DNA of 64,000 bases from Pseudomonas sp. Choline-02u-1 (GCF_002836515.1 NZ_PJBC01000065.1:186001-250000); one strand, 5' to 3'. Counted from the stretch's first letter, positions 17,250 to 26,104 are shown. Notes: generated by a model from the sequence alone, not told the origin. A program made the numbers and translations.

Positions 17250-19118
17250 ATGTCCTTTGCTTCCCTCGGTCTCTCCGAGGCTTTAGTCCGTGCCATCGAA
17301 GATGCGGGCTATACCGAGCCTACTCCGGTGCAACAGCGGGCCATTCCCGCCGTGTTGCAAGGTCGCGACCTGATGGTGGCGGCTCAGACAGGTACCGGTA
17401 AAACCGGCGGCTTCGCCCTTCCGATTCTGGAGCGGTTGTTCCCCAACGGTCACCCGGACAAATCCCAGCGTCACGGTCCGCGCCAACCGCGCGTGCTGGT
17501 CCTGACCCCGACCCGCGAACTCGCGGCCCAGGTGCACGAGAGCTTCAAGATCTACGCCCGTGACCTGAAATTCGTCAGCGCCTGCATCTTCGGCGGCGTC
17601 GGCATGAACCCGCAGGTCCAGGCCATGTCCCGTGGCGTCGACGTTCTCGTCGCCTGCCCGGGTCGTCTGCTCGATCTCGCCGGCCAGGGCAGCGTCGATC
17701 TGTCCCACGTGGAAATTCTCGTCCTCGACGAAGCCGACCGCATGCTCGACATGGGCTTTGTGCACGACGTGAAGAAAGTCCTCGCGCGTCTGCCGGCCAA
17801 GCGTCAGAACCTGCTGTTCTCGGCAACATTCTCCAAAGACATCACCGATCTTGCCGGCAAACTGCTGCACAACCCGGAACGCATCGAAGTCACGCCGCCG
17901 AACACCACGGTCGAGCGCATCGAGCAACGCGTGTTCCGCCTGCCGGCCAGCCACAAGCGTGCCCTGCTGGCGCACCTGATCACCGCCGGCGCGTGGGAAC
18001 AGGTACTGGTGTTCACCCGCACCAAGCACGGCGCCAACCGTCTCGCCGAATACCTGGACAAACACGGTCTGCCGGCGGTGGCGATTCACGGCAACAAGAG
18101 CCAGAACGCGCGCACCAAAGCTCTGGCCGACTTCAAGGCCGGCGAAGTGCGCATTCTGGTTGCTACCGACATTGCGGCCCGTGGCCTGGACATCGACCAG
18201 TTGCCGCATGTAGTCAACTTCGAGCTGCCGAACGTCGATGAAGACTACGTGCACCGTATCGGTCGTACCGGCCGTGCCGGTCGTTCGGGCGAGGCGATCT
18301 CGCTGGTCGCACCGGACGAAGAAAAACTGCTGAAAAGCATCGAGCGCATGACCAAGCAGAAGATCGCCGACGGCGACCTGATGGGCTTCGACTCCAGCAC
18401 CATCGAAGCCGAGAAGCCGGAAGCCCGCGAGCGTCCGGACATCCGCAACCCGCGCAATTCCCGTGGCCCACGCGGCGACGGCCCGAATGGCGGTGGCGGT
18501 GGCGGCGGTCGCAAGGACAAAGGCAAGGACAAAGGCAAGGAAAAGCCGGCCGGTGAACGTGGCGAGCGCCCTGCCCGTCAGCAGAAGCCACGCGAAGGTA
18601 CGCCGAGCCGCGAACAGCGTCCGAGTCAGCCACCGCGTGCAGCAGCTGACCGCGCTCCGGACGAGTTCCTCGACGACGATATCGATAACTTCGGTAACCG
18701 CGTTGATTACGTGCCGAAAGCCGCCCCTGCCGGGGGTCGTGGCCGTCGTCCGGGCGCTCCGGCGCAAGGCGCAGGCACTGGCGCACCTCGTGGTGGCCAG
18801 CCACAGGGTCGACAGAACGGCCCGCGCAACAGCAATGGCTCGACCACCGGCACGCCACCGGCCAAACGCAGCGGCCCGCGCAATGGCGCACCGCGTGACG
18901 GTCAGGGTCGTCGTGACGAATCCGCACCACGCAATCGCCGCCCGGCCCGTGACGATCAGCCGCGCAGCGAACCGGCCGTGCAGAACCCGCGCAGCAACGG
19001 CCCGAAGATCATGCACAAGGAATCGAAAGCCGACCGCTTTCCGACACCTGAGCAACTCGATCAACTGCCAAGCCGCCCGCGTGGCGAGAAACCAGCCTTG
19101 CTGACGCGCAATCGCTGA
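17250..19118 (+). CDS. rhlE: DEAD-box ATP-dependent RNA helicase RhlE
   Basis: The 622-residue helicase unwinds structured RNA. Motifs appear in order: Q motif (YTEPTPVQQ, 21-29), motif I AQTGTGKT (45-52), Ia PTRELA, motif II DEAD at 160-163, III SAT (near 191), V ARGLDI and VI HRIGRTGRAG. From about residue 390 a long, low-complexity tail rich in Arg, Gly, Pro and Lys follows, typical of RNA-binding extensions in Pseudomonas RhlE proteins but long here (about 230 residues). ATG 17250 has AGGA upstream; earlier codons in the frame lie in the leader. A strong terminator follows. Confidence 0.94.
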   Translation: MSFASLGLSEALVRAIEDAGYTEPTPVQQRAIPAVLQGRDLMVAAQTGTGKTGGFALPILERLFPNGHPDKSQRHGPRQPRVLVLTPTRELAAQVHESFKIYARDLKFVSACIFGGVGMNPQVQAMSRGVDVLVACPGRLLDLAGQGSVDLSHVEILVLDEADRMLDMGFVHDVKKVLARLPAKRQNLLFSATFSKDITDLAGKLLHNPERIEVTPPNTTVERIEQRVFRLPASHKRALLAHLITAGAWEQVLVFTRTKHGANRLAEYLDKHGLPAVAIHGNKSQNARTKALADFKAGEVRILVATDIAARGLDIDQLPHVVNFELPNVDEDYVHRIGRTGRAGRSGEAISLVAPDEEKLLKSIERMTKQKIADGDLMGFDSSTIEAEKPEARERPDIRNPRNSRGPRGDGPNGGGGGGGRKDKGKDKGKEKPAGERGERPARQQKPREGTPSREQRPSQPPRAAADRAPDEFLDDDIDNFGNRVDYVPKAAPAGGRGRRPGAPAQGAGTGAPRGGQPQGRQNGPRNSNGSTTGTPPAKRSGPRNGAPRDGQGRRDESAPRNRRPARDDQPRSEPAVQNPRSNGPKIMHKESKADRFPTPEQLDQLPSRPRGEKPALLTRNR

Positions 19119-19135
19119 GTTTCATGCCGCAATGA

Positions 19136-19172
19136 AAAATGCCCCCGTTCGAAAGAACCGGGGCATTTTTTT
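19136..19172 (+). terminator. Rho-independent terminator after rhlE
   Basis: AAAATGCCCC and GGGGCATTTT form a perfect stem with a GTTC..GAAC inner extension and a run of seven T, 18 bases after the rhlE stop. Confidence 0.93.
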
Positions 19173-19192
19173 GAGCACTGCAAATCGCTTTG

Positions 19193-19284
19193 TGTAGGAG
19201 CTGCCGAAGGCTGCGATCTTTTGATCTTGATCTTGATCTTCAAAAATCAAGATCAAGAGATCGCAGCCTTCGGCAGCTCCTACA
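19193..19284. repeat. REP inverted pair, family B, with 6-bp microrepeat core
   Basis: TGTAGGAGCTGCCGAAGGCT and its complement form long arms. The centre contains repeated GATCTT units, answered by AAGATC on the other side, so the whole 92 bases fold back on themselves almost perfectly. It sits between two terminators. Confidence 0.88.
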
Positions 19285-19305
19285 AGGGATCTGTGTTGCA
19301 TCAAT

Positions 19306-19344
19306 AAAAAACGCCCCCGGCCTTGCGACCAGGGGCGTTTTTTT
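19306..19344 (-). terminator. Rho-independent terminator after yceI (bidirectional)
   Basis: AAAAACGCCCC pairs with GGGGCGTTTTT across a GGCCTTGCGACC loop. A runs precede and T runs follow, so it can work on both strands. It lies 14 bases past the yceI stop on the minus strand. Confidence 0.9.
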
Positions 19345-19357
19345 ATGGCGGCGAGAA

Positions 19358-19936
19358 TTACTTCGCTTTCACACCTTCAAACGAAACATACAGCTCGACT
19401 GCATCGGACTTCGGCCCGAGGTCTTTCTGCTTGCCGAAATCGGAACGCTTGATGGTGGTGGTGCCTTCGAAGCCGGCACGGTAGCCGCCCCATGGATCCT
19501 TGCCTTCGCCCAGGAAGGTTGCTTTCACGACCACTGGCTTGGTCACGCCCAGCAGGGTCAGGTCGCCGGTCACGTCAGCGGTATTGGCACCGGTGGACTT
19601 GACGCTGGTGGAAACGAAAGTGGCTTTGCCAAACTTGCTGGCGTTGAGGAAATCAGCGCTGGCGATGTGTTTGTCGCGCTCGGCGTGGTTGGTGAACACG
19701 CTGGCAGTGTTGACGTTGAACTCGATCTTGCTGTCTTCAGGCTTGGCAGCGTCGAAGCTGAATTTGCCGTCGATGTCCTTGAAGGTGCCGGTGATGTAGC
19801 TGTAGCCCAAGTGGCTGATCTTGAAGTCGACGAAGGCGTGCTGGCCTTCCTTGTCTACTACATAGTCAGCAGCCATTACGTTGGCGGACAGCACGGCAGA
19901 ACCGATTGCCAGAGCGGCCAGAGTCTTTTTCAACAT
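19358..19936 (-). CDS. YceI-family periplasmic lipid-binding-like protein
   Basis: The 192-residue protein has a signal peptide (MLKKTLAALAIGSAVLSANVMA) and a YceI lipocalin-like domain (ADYVVDKEGQHAFVDFKISH onward), which binds polyisoprenoid-like lipids in characterised members. The P. aeruginosa protein at the equivalent locus has been described as the small secreted protease PasP; whether this one has such activity cannot be told here. Start 19936 is set by the signal peptide and AAAGGAAA upstream. The gene follows cybB on the same strand, as in E. coli yceJ-yceI. Confidence 0.88.
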   Translation of the reverse strand: MLKKTLAALAIGSAVLSANVMAADYVVDKEGQHAFVDFKISHLGYSYITGTFKDIDGKFSFDAAKPEDSKIEFNVNTASVFTNHAERDKHIASADFLNASKFGKATFVSTSVKSTGANTADVTGDLTLLGVTKPVVVKATFLGEGKDPWGGYRAGFEGTTTIKRSDFGKQKDLGPKSDAVELYVSFEGVKAK

Positions 19937-19967
19937 GCTTTCTTTTCCTTTGAGTCGAGGTTGAATT

Positions 19968-20519
19968 TCAGGCTTTGCGACCGAGCATCCGGGTGAGGGT
20001 CGCATCACGATCGATAAAGTGGTGCTTCAATGCTGCCAACGCATGGAGACCGGAAAAAATTACCAGTATCCACGCCAGCCAGAGATGAATCACCCCAGCG
20101 GTATCTGCCTGATCCGGTAGTCCGGAGAGCAGTGCAGGAACTTCAAACAGGCCAAACACCGGGATCCCGACACCGTCTGCGGTGGAAATCAGGTAACCGG
20201 CAATCATCACAGCGAACAGCGCCAGATACAGAAACCCATGGCCGAATTTAGCGCCAACGCGGGTCATGCGGCTGTAGCTTTGCAGCGTAGAAGGTGGCGG
20301 GCTGACGAAACGCCACAACACCCGCAACACCATCACACCGAGCAGCACCAGACCGATGCTTTTGTGCAGGTCCGGCGCGTCTTTGCGCCAGGTGCTGTAG
20401 TAATCCAGCCCTACCATCCACAGACCCAGCGCAAACAGCCCGAAGACCGCCAGCGCGACGCCCCAGTGCATGAAGATGCTGACCCAACCATAGCGCGAAG
20501 AAGAGTTACGTAGCTGCAT
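19968..20519 (-). CDS. Cytochrome b561 (CybB/YceJ-like)
   Basis: The 183-residue integral membrane protein has four hydrophobic helices with conserved histidines (FMHWG His18, DLHKS His52, and several in HLWLAW..HALAALKHH) that would coordinate two b hemes. It transfers electrons within the inner membrane, probably between quinol and a periplasmic partner. Start ATG 20519 was chosen because upstream codons in the frame do not look like protein. The yceI gene follows 31 bases later on the same strand, suggesting an operon. Confidence 0.88.
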   Translation of the reverse strand: MQLRNSSSRYGWVSIFMHWGVALAVFGLFALGLWMVGLDYYSTWRKDAPDLHKSIGLVLLGVMVLRVLWRFVSPPPSTLQSYSRMTRVGAKFGHGFLYLALFAVMIAGYLISTADGVGIPVFGLFEVPALLSGLPDQADTAGVIHLWLAWILVIFSGLHALAALKHHFIDRDATLTRMLGRKA

Positions 20520-20704
20520 TGCCCAAATCCTGTGAGAACTGCGAACCAAGACTAGCGAGTTACCTATCGAATTAAAGCGGAAAATTTCGCTTTGAAATAT
20601 CGAGAAATACGATCAAGAGTCTGGAAGTCGCGTGTTAAGGAAAGATTAAAGGCAAAAGTGTGGCGGGATGTTGTTGCAAGGCATCGGAATCGGAATGCCT
20701 GCGC

Positions 20705-20912
20705 CGGCCCCTTCGCGAGCAAGCCCGCTCCCACAGTGATTGCGTTCCAACTGAGGAAACACGGTCAAATTTGAGAGTAAGGCCACTCCCACAGCGATTG
20801 CATTCCAACTGAGGAAACACAGTCAAAGGTGGGAGCAAGGCCACTCCCACAGCGATTGCATTCCAACAAGAAACACGGTCAAAGGTGGGAGCGGGCTTGC
20901 TCGCGAAAGCGG
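20705..20912. repeat. 58-bp tandem repeat (three units) bounded by REP family A arms
   Basis: The phrase CTCCCACAG...GATTGCATTCCAAC recurs with its start at 20728, 20786 and 20844, a period of 58 bases; the third unit is 2 bases shorter. The left end is a family-A REP arm (about 20712-20735) and the right end another (about 20885-20908). The inner arms are degenerate (GGGAGCAAGGCCACTCCC). This fills most of the 450-base gap between cybB and the flavin oxidase gene; the rest (20520-20700) shows nothing recognisable. Confidence 0.85.
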
Positions 20913-20922
20913 TCTCAGAGGC

Positions 20923-20955
20923 AAAAAAAAAGCGCGGCATAAACGCCGCGCTTTT
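20923..20955 (-). terminator. Rho-independent terminator of the flavin oxidase gene
   Basis: A run of A, then AAAGCGCGGC and GCCGCGCTTT arms around a short ATAAAC loop, then T residues. It lies 17 bases beyond the stop codon at 20972 on the minus strand. Confidence 0.92.
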
Positions 20956-20971
20956 TCATTCACCGCAAGGC

Positions 20972-22732
20972 TTACTGCGCCTTGGTCTCGGTCGTTGCAC
21001 CAGGCTTGGCCGCTGGTTTCTTCGCCGGCTCAGCCTTTTTCGCCGCCGGTTTCGCGGCAGGCTTTTTGGTTTCGGTTTTCGCCGCAGGCTTCTTCGCCGC
21101 AGGCTTGGCCGCTGCTTTCTTCGCCGGTTCAGCTTTCGCCGGGGCCGCTGGCTTCGGTGCTTCCACCGGAGCTGGCGCCGGTGCCGGAGTCGGTGCAGGC
21201 GCTGGAGCAGGCGCCGGCTCTGGTGCTTTCACCGGCTCAGGCTTCTTCTCGTCATCCGAACCGCCGAACAGATTAGTGAAGAAGTTGCCCTTCTTCGCCG
21301 CTACGGCACCCGCCGCGCCTGCCGCTGCTGCAGCCGGAACAACTTTGACCGGTTCGAACGATTTGCCTGCCGCCAGATCTTCAACCTGACTGGCCGCACG
21401 CTGGCCGGTGCGCAGCGCGCCCTCCAGAGTGCCGGGGTACAAGGTGTCGGTGTGTTCGCCGGCGAACGCTACGCGTTGCAGCGGACGCTCCCACAGGCGC
21501 CAGAACTTGCTGATCTGCCCCGGGCCGTAAGCCAGGTAGGCGCCGCCCATCGACGGGTCGGTGCTGTAGCGACGGATTTCATAACCGGTGAACGAGCCAC
21601 GGGCCTGTGGATAAAACGCGTGCAGACGGATCAGCACCTGATCGACCATCTGCTTGTCGCCGAACGCCTGCATCACGCGGGCGTTATCGCCGGAGAGGTT
21701 GATCACCACGTTGGCGCCGCCCTTGAGCGCCGGTTCGATCCAGAGCATGCCCAGGCCGGTATTGCTGTAGATCTCGCCGGACATGCGCGACTTGCTTTCC
21801 CACACTGGCGTCTTGAACTTCAGCATGATCTGGTCGCGCCAACCGTAGTTGGTACCTTTGATCGCCGCCAGGTGCTGAGCATCCAGCGCCGGGGTCAGGG
21901 CGATCTTGTTCAGTGCGCGCAACGGCACTGCCAGTACTACGTAATCAGCCTGATAGCCGACGCTGCCGACCTTGACGGTCACGCCGTCCTTGTCCTGGGT
22001 AATGGCCGAGACCGGCGAGCTGGTCTTGATGGTCTTGATCTGTTTGACGAACGCCTGGGCCAGCACCTGGCTGCCGCCGACCAGACGCGAGGCGCGCAGG
22101 TCGCGGTCGGAGACGCCGCGATAGACGCGGTTCTGCTGAGCGAAATACAGCAGCGACAGACGCGAAGGTTCGTCGTAGTGGGTGCGGATGTCCTGGTTGA
22201 TCAACTGACGCGCGGTGGCCGGCAGGTTCTGCTTGTCGAGCCAGCTGGATACGGTGATCTGATCCAGCGCATGCAGGGTGGGGGTCGCCGCCGGGTTCTG
22301 TGGATCGTCAATCGAGCGCGCCAGATCGTCGAGGGTTTTCTGGTAGCGCTTGAGTGCGTCCGCGGTGGCTGGCTGCTTGGTGGCCAGATCGGCGGCGGAG
22401 AAATAATCGCCGTCAATCAGATAGCTCGGCGTACGGACGAATTCCGGCGCCGGCGTGGTGCCGAGCTTGAAGGTCGAGACGTACTTGTTCAGCACCGGCT
22501 GGGTCTTGTCGTTGCCGATCCACTCGCTGGTGGCCATGCCCGAGCGACCGCCCAGGCTCGGCTTGGCTTCCAGCAGGGTGACCTGCCAGCCCTTGTTCTG
22601 CAGCTCGTAAGCGGCAGTCAGACCCGACAGGCCGCCGCCGATCACGATTGCGGTTTTATCCTTGGCCAGCGCCGTAACGCTGAACAGCCCCAACATCACC
22701 AGCGCACAGGCGCGCAGCCAACCGACAGACAT
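20972..22732 (-). CDS. Secreted FAD-dependent amine oxidase-like protein with Ala/Pro/Lys-rich tail
   Basis: The 586-residue product has a signal peptide (residues 1-23), then a flavin-binding Rossmann motif VIGGGLSGLTAAYEL, and a flavin-containing amine oxidase domain running to about residue 470 (AFAGEHTDTLYPGTLEGALRTG near its end binds FAD). The last 110 residues are low complexity: a Pro-Ala stretch followed by repeated K-P-A-A-K units, similar to histone H1-like tails. The protein would be periplasmic or exported. The substrate (a monoamine, polyamine or amino acid) is unknown. The gene is divergent from bioA. Confidence 0.82.
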   Translation of the reverse strand: MSVGWLRACALVMLGLFSVTALAKDKTAIVIGGGLSGLTAAYELQNKGWQVTLLEAKPSLGGRSGMATSEWIGNDKTQPVLNKYVSTFKLGTTPAPEFVRTPSYLIDGDYFSAADLATKQPATADALKRYQKTLDDLARSIDDPQNPAATPTLHALDQITVSSWLDKQNLPATARQLINQDIRTHYDEPSRLSLLYFAQQNRVYRGVSDRDLRASRLVGGSQVLAQAFVKQIKTIKTSSPVSAITQDKDGVTVKVGSVGYQADYVVLAVPLRALNKIALTPALDAQHLAAIKGTNYGWRDQIMLKFKTPVWESKSRMSGEIYSNTGLGMLWIEPALKGGANVVINLSGDNARVMQAFGDKQMVDQVLIRLHAFYPQARGSFTGYEIRRYSTDPSMGGAYLAYGPGQISKFWRLWERPLQRVAFAGEHTDTLYPGTLEGALRTGQRAASQVEDLAAGKSFEPVKVVPAAAAAGAAGAVAAKKGNFFTNLFGGSDDEKKPEPVKAPEPAPAPAPAPTPAPAPAPVEAPKPAAPAKAEPAKKAAAKPAAKKPAAKTETKKPAAKPAAKKAEPAKKPAAKPGATTETKAQ

Positions 22733-22954
22733 TCAGCGAACTCCGGAAAAACATGTGGGAAAAAGCAGTTTTGCGAGTCAGACGACTCAAGAACCGCGAA
22801 GAATACGTTAGCCATCAAAACGCCGCCAGCGACGTCTATCGGCTCAGACAAAGTAGCTCAATCGACACAATGGGTTGTTCCCGCGCGATGCATTGCATAG
22901 GCTTGCGCGATTGTTCGCCCGCGCCTGACGCGAGCCGCCTCGAGGAGACTGTAA

Positions 22955-24361
22955 ATGGGCCTGAATAACCAGTGGATGCAACGCGATCTCGCGGTGTTGT
23001 GGCATCCCTGCACCCAGATGAAAGACCACGAACAGCTGCCGCTGATCCCGATCAAGCGCGGCGAAGGCGTCTGGCTCGAAGACTTCGAAGGCAAGCGCTA
23101 CCTCGACGCGGTCAGCTCCTGGTGGGTCAACGTGTTCGGCCACGCCAACCCGCGTATCAACCAGCGCATCAAGGATCAGGTCGATCAACTCGAACATGTG
23201 ATTTTGGCCGGTTTCAGCCATCAACCGGTGATCGAGCTGTCCGAGCGTCTGGTGAAGATGACGCCGCAAGGCCTGAATCGGGTGTTCTACGCCGACAACG
23301 GCTCGTCGTGCATCGAAGTCGCGCTGAAGATGAGCTTTCACTACTGGCTCAATCGCGGCCAACCAAACAAGAAACGCTTCGTCACCCTGACCAACAGCTA
23401 CCACGGTGAAACCATGGCGGCGATGGCGGTTGGCGACGTGCCGCTGTTCACCGAGACCTACAAAGCGCTGCTGATGGACACCATCAAAGTGCCGAGCCCG
23501 GATTGCTATCTGCGCCCGCAAGGCATGAGCTGGGAAGAACACTCGCGCAATATGTTCGCCGCCATGGAACAGACACTGGCGGAAAATCATGACAGCGTCG
23601 CGGCAGTGATCGTCGAGCCGTTGATTCAGGGCGCCGGCGGCATGCGCATGTATCACCCGGTGTACCTCAGGCTGTTGCGCGAGGCCTGCGACCGCTATGG
23701 CGTGCACCTGATTCACGATGAAATCGCGGTCGGCTTCGGTCGCACCGGGACGATGTTCGCCTGCGAACAGGCCGGCATCCGCCCGGATTTCCTCTGCCTG
23801 TCGAAAGCCCTGACCGGCGGCTACCTGCCGCTGGCCGCCTGCCTGACGACCGATGAGGTCTACAGCGCATTCTACGACGACTACCCGACCCTGCGCGCCT
23901 TCCTCCACTCGCACAGCTACACCGGCAACCCGCTGGCGTGCGCGGCAGCATTGGCGACGCTGGATATCTTCGAGCAGGACAACGTCATCGAGAACAACCA
24001 GGCCCTGGCCCAGCGCATGGCTTCGGCGACGGCCCATCTGGTCGATCACCCCAACGTCTCCGAAGTGCGCCAGACCGGCATGGTTCTGGCGATCGAGATG
24101 GTCAAGGATAAAGCCAGCAAAGAGGCCTACCCTTGGCAGGAACGCCGTGGTTTGAAGGTGTTCCAGCATGCGTTGGAACGTGGCGCATTGCTGCGGCCGC
24201 TGGGCAGCGTGGTGTATTTCCTGCCGCCGTATGTGATCACCCCGGAGCAGATCGATTTTCTGGCAGAAGTGGCGAGTGAAGGCATTGATATCGCCACGCG
24301 TGACAGCGTCAGCGTGGCGGTGCCAAAAGACTTCCACCCCGGCTTCCGCGATCCGGGCTGA
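22955..24361 (+). CDS. bioA: Adenosylmethionine-8-amino-7-oxononanoate aminotransferase
   Basis: The 468-residue PLP enzyme makes 7,8-diaminopelargonate in biotin synthesis, using S-adenosylmethionine as amino donor. The pyridoxal-binding lysine is K284 in LSKALTGGYLPLAA, and the N-terminal LWHPCTQMKDH pattern is typical of BioA. ATG 22955 follows GAGGAG by 7 bases. The other bio genes are not in this window; bioA next to rsmE is the usual Pseudomonas arrangement. The 222-base region to the divergent oxidase gene holds both promoters. Confidence 0.95.
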   Translation: MGLNNQWMQRDLAVLWHPCTQMKDHEQLPLIPIKRGEGVWLEDFEGKRYLDAVSSWWVNVFGHANPRINQRIKDQVDQLEHVILAGFSHQPVIELSERLVKMTPQGLNRVFYADNGSSCIEVALKMSFHYWLNRGQPNKKRFVTLTNSYHGETMAAMAVGDVPLFTETYKALLMDTIKVPSPDCYLRPQGMSWEEHSRNMFAAMEQTLAENHDSVAAVIVEPLIQGAGGMRMYHPVYLRLLREACDRYGVHLIHDEIAVGFGRTGTMFACEQAGIRPDFLCLSKALTGGYLPLAACLTTDEVYSAFYDDYPTLRAFLHSHSYTGNPLACAAALATLDIFEQDNVIENNQALAQRMASATAHLVDHPNVSEVRQTGMVLAIEMVKDKASKEAYPWQERRGLKVFQHALERGALLRPLGSVVYFLPPYVITPEQIDFLAEVASEGIDIATRDSVSVAVPKDFHPGFRDPG

Positions 24362-24396
24362 AAAATCATCCAAGATCTGTAGTGCCTGGCGGCCGC

Positions 24397-24463
24397 TTTC
24401 GCGAGCAAGCCCGCTCCCACAGGGGAATGCATTTCAAGTGTGGGAGCGGGCTTGCTCGCGAAT
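24397..24463. repeat. REP inverted pair, family A
   Basis: Opposed arms TTTCGCGAGCAAGCCCGCTC and complement around an 18-base spacer, between bioA and rsmE. The right arm ends about 45 bases before the rsmE start. Confidence 0.87.
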
Positions 24464-24508
24464 GAAGTCGACGCCGATCCAACTGATTCATATTTGCAGA
24501 GACCCGAA

Positions 24509-25228
24509 ATGAGACTGTCCCGCTTCTTTATCGACGCCCCGCTGAGCACCGGCGAACATGAACTGCCGGAAGCCCAGGCGCATTACATCAGCCGCGTGCT
24601 GCGCATGGCCGAGGGCGATGCGGTGCAGTTGTTCGACGGCTCCGGCCATGAATTTCGCGGATCGCTGGTGGACGTTGGCAAGAAGCGCGTCGTCGTGCAG
24701 ATCGACGAGCAATTCGCCGGGCAGGTCGAATCGCCGCTGCACATCCACCTCGGCCAGGGCTTGTCCCGGGGCGAGCGCATGGACTGGGCGATTCAGAAAG
24801 CCACCGAACTGGGCGTGAATGAAATCACCCCGATCTTCAGCGATCGCTGCGAAGTCCGTCTCAAGGACGAACGCGCCGACAAACGCCTGCTGCACTGGCG
24901 CCAGGTGGCGATCAGCGCCTGCGAACAGTGCGGGCGCTCACGGGTGCCGGTGATTCATCCGCCGGTGTTGCTGGCGGACTGGATCAAGCAGACCGAAGCC
25001 GAGTTGAAACTGGTCCTGCACCCGGTCGCAGAACCGCTGGTGAGTCATGCCAAACCGGCGACGCTGGCGTTCCTGATCGGGCCGGAAGGTGGCTTGACGG
25101 ACGGCGAAGTCGAGCAGGCCAAAGGCAATGGCTTCCACGCCGCCCGCCTCGGCCCGCGCGTGCTGCGCACCGAAACCGCGCCGGTGGTGGCGTTGGCGGT
25201 AGCCCAACAATTGTGGGGTGATTTCTAA
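24509..25228 (+). CDS. rsmE: 16S rRNA m3U1498 methyltransferase
   Basis: The 239-residue SPOUT-class methyltransferase modifies U1498 of 16S rRNA on the 30S subunit. An N-terminal PUA-like domain (residues 1-70, MRLSRFFIDAP...HYISRVLRM) precedes the knotted SAM-binding domain with LIGPEGGLTDGEVEQA near residue 190 and RLGPRVLRTETA, both family signatures. The start at 24509 was chosen because it begins the conserved N terminus; the longer frame from 24440 crosses a REP arm. Confidence 0.94.
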   Translation: MRLSRFFIDAPLSTGEHELPEAQAHYISRVLRMAEGDAVQLFDGSGHEFRGSLVDVGKKRVVVQIDEQFAGQVESPLHIHLGQGLSRGERMDWAIQKATELGVNEITPIFSDRCEVRLKDERADKRLLHWRQVAISACEQCGRSRVPVIHPPVLLADWIKQTEAELKLVLHPVAEPLVSHAKPATLAFLIGPEGGLTDGEVEQAKGNGFHAARLGPRVLRTETAPVVALAVAQQLWGDF

Positions 25229-25232
25229 GGCC

Positions 25233-25392
25233 CCTTCGCGAGCAAGCTCGCTCCCACATTGGATCTCCAGTGACCACAGGTTTGTGAACACTCCAGTTCC
25301 AATGTGGGAGGGGGCTTGCTCCCGAATGCGGTGGGCCATTCATCAACGATTGACTGACCTGACGCCTTCGGGAGCAAGCCCCCTCCCACAGG
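25233..25392. repeat. Double REP pair, family A and its GGGAGGGGGCTTGCTCCC variant
   Basis: Four arms: a canonical one at 25233-25259, then three of the variant in which GCGGGCTTGCTCGCG is replaced by GGGGGCTTGCTCCCG (about 25303-25328 and 25364-25392). It fills the space between the convergent rsmE and hemolysin III genes. Confidence 0.82.
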
Positions 25393-25400
25393 GATTGCGT

Positions 25401-26018
25401 CTAGAGGACGTAAAACAGAATCGCGACAAAGTGCAGCAAGCTCCCGGCAATCACGAACAGATGCCAGATCCCATGTGCATGCCGCAGCCGGTGATCAAGG
25501 GCAAAAAAGATAATCCCCACCGTATACAACACCCCGCCCGACGCCAGCCAGGCAAACCCCGCCGTGCCCAGCGCGGCAATCAACGGCTTGACCGCGACCA
25601 GCACGATCCAGCCCATCACCGCGTAAATCACGATCGACAGAATCCGCGCCTCCGAGCGCGGTTTGATTTCCTGCAGGATGCCGATCAGCGCCAGCCCCCA
25701 GACGATTCCGAACAGCGTCCAGCCCCATGGCCCGCGCAGGGTTACCAGACAAAACGGTGTGTAGCTGCCGGCGATCAGCAGGTAGATCGAAAAATGATCG
25801 ACCTTCTTCATGATCGCCTTCTTGCGCCCGCGCACGCTGTGGTACACGGTCGATGCGCTGTAGAGCACCAGCAGGGTGAACGCGTAGATCGCCACGCTGA
25901 CAATCTTCCACGGACTGCCGTCGAGACTGGCGATCACCAGCATCCACACGCCGCCAATAAACGCCGCCACCGCTCCGACCAGGTGGGTCCAGGCGTTGAG
26001 TTTTTCCCCGTGATACAT
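25401..26018 (-). CDS. Hemolysin III (PAQR/TrhA-like) membrane protein
   Basis: The 205-residue protein has seven hydrophobic segments and the family pattern EKLNAWTHLVGA (N terminus), STVYHSVRG and the C-terminal HRLRHAHGIWHLFVIAG, in which the conserved histidines, with the SxxxH motif, would bind a metal as in PAQR receptors. Bacterial members (YqfA/TrhA) affect membrane lipid or energy balance; the name hemolysin comes from a Bacillus homologue and should not be taken as function. Single gene, convergent with rsmE. Confidence 0.88.
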   Translation of the reverse strand: MYHGEKLNAWTHLVGAVAAFIGGVWMLVIASLDGSPWKIVSVAIYAFTLLVLYSASTVYHSVRGRKKAIMKKVDHFSIYLLIAGSYTPFCLVTLRGPWGWTLFGIVWGLALIGILQEIKPRSEARILSIVIYAVMGWIVLVAVKPLIAALGTAGFAWLASGGVLYTVGIIFFALDHRLRHAHGIWHLFVIAGSLLHFVAILFYVL

Positions 26019-26104
26019 GTGTCGCCTTCCTCATAGTCGCTACCGCAAGCGCGCAAGGCTCGGGCCTTGAGCGTAAAAGCGCAATGTTTCCGTTTAACAG
26101 ATCA

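Noticed and set aside
17283..19064. 593-codon frame opposite rhlE
   Set aside because: Shadow of rhlE; its composition simply mirrors the helicase and its Arg/Gly tail.
20728..20900. Three direct repeats that might look like a CRISPR array
   Set aside because: Units are contiguous 58-base tandem copies without unique spacers, contain REP arms, and no cas genes are near.
20885..22900. 671-codon frame opposite the flavin oxidase gene
   Set aside because: Shadow; the apparent Arg/Gly/Phe repeats are the complement of the Ala/Pro/Lys tail, and the frame starts within a REP arm.
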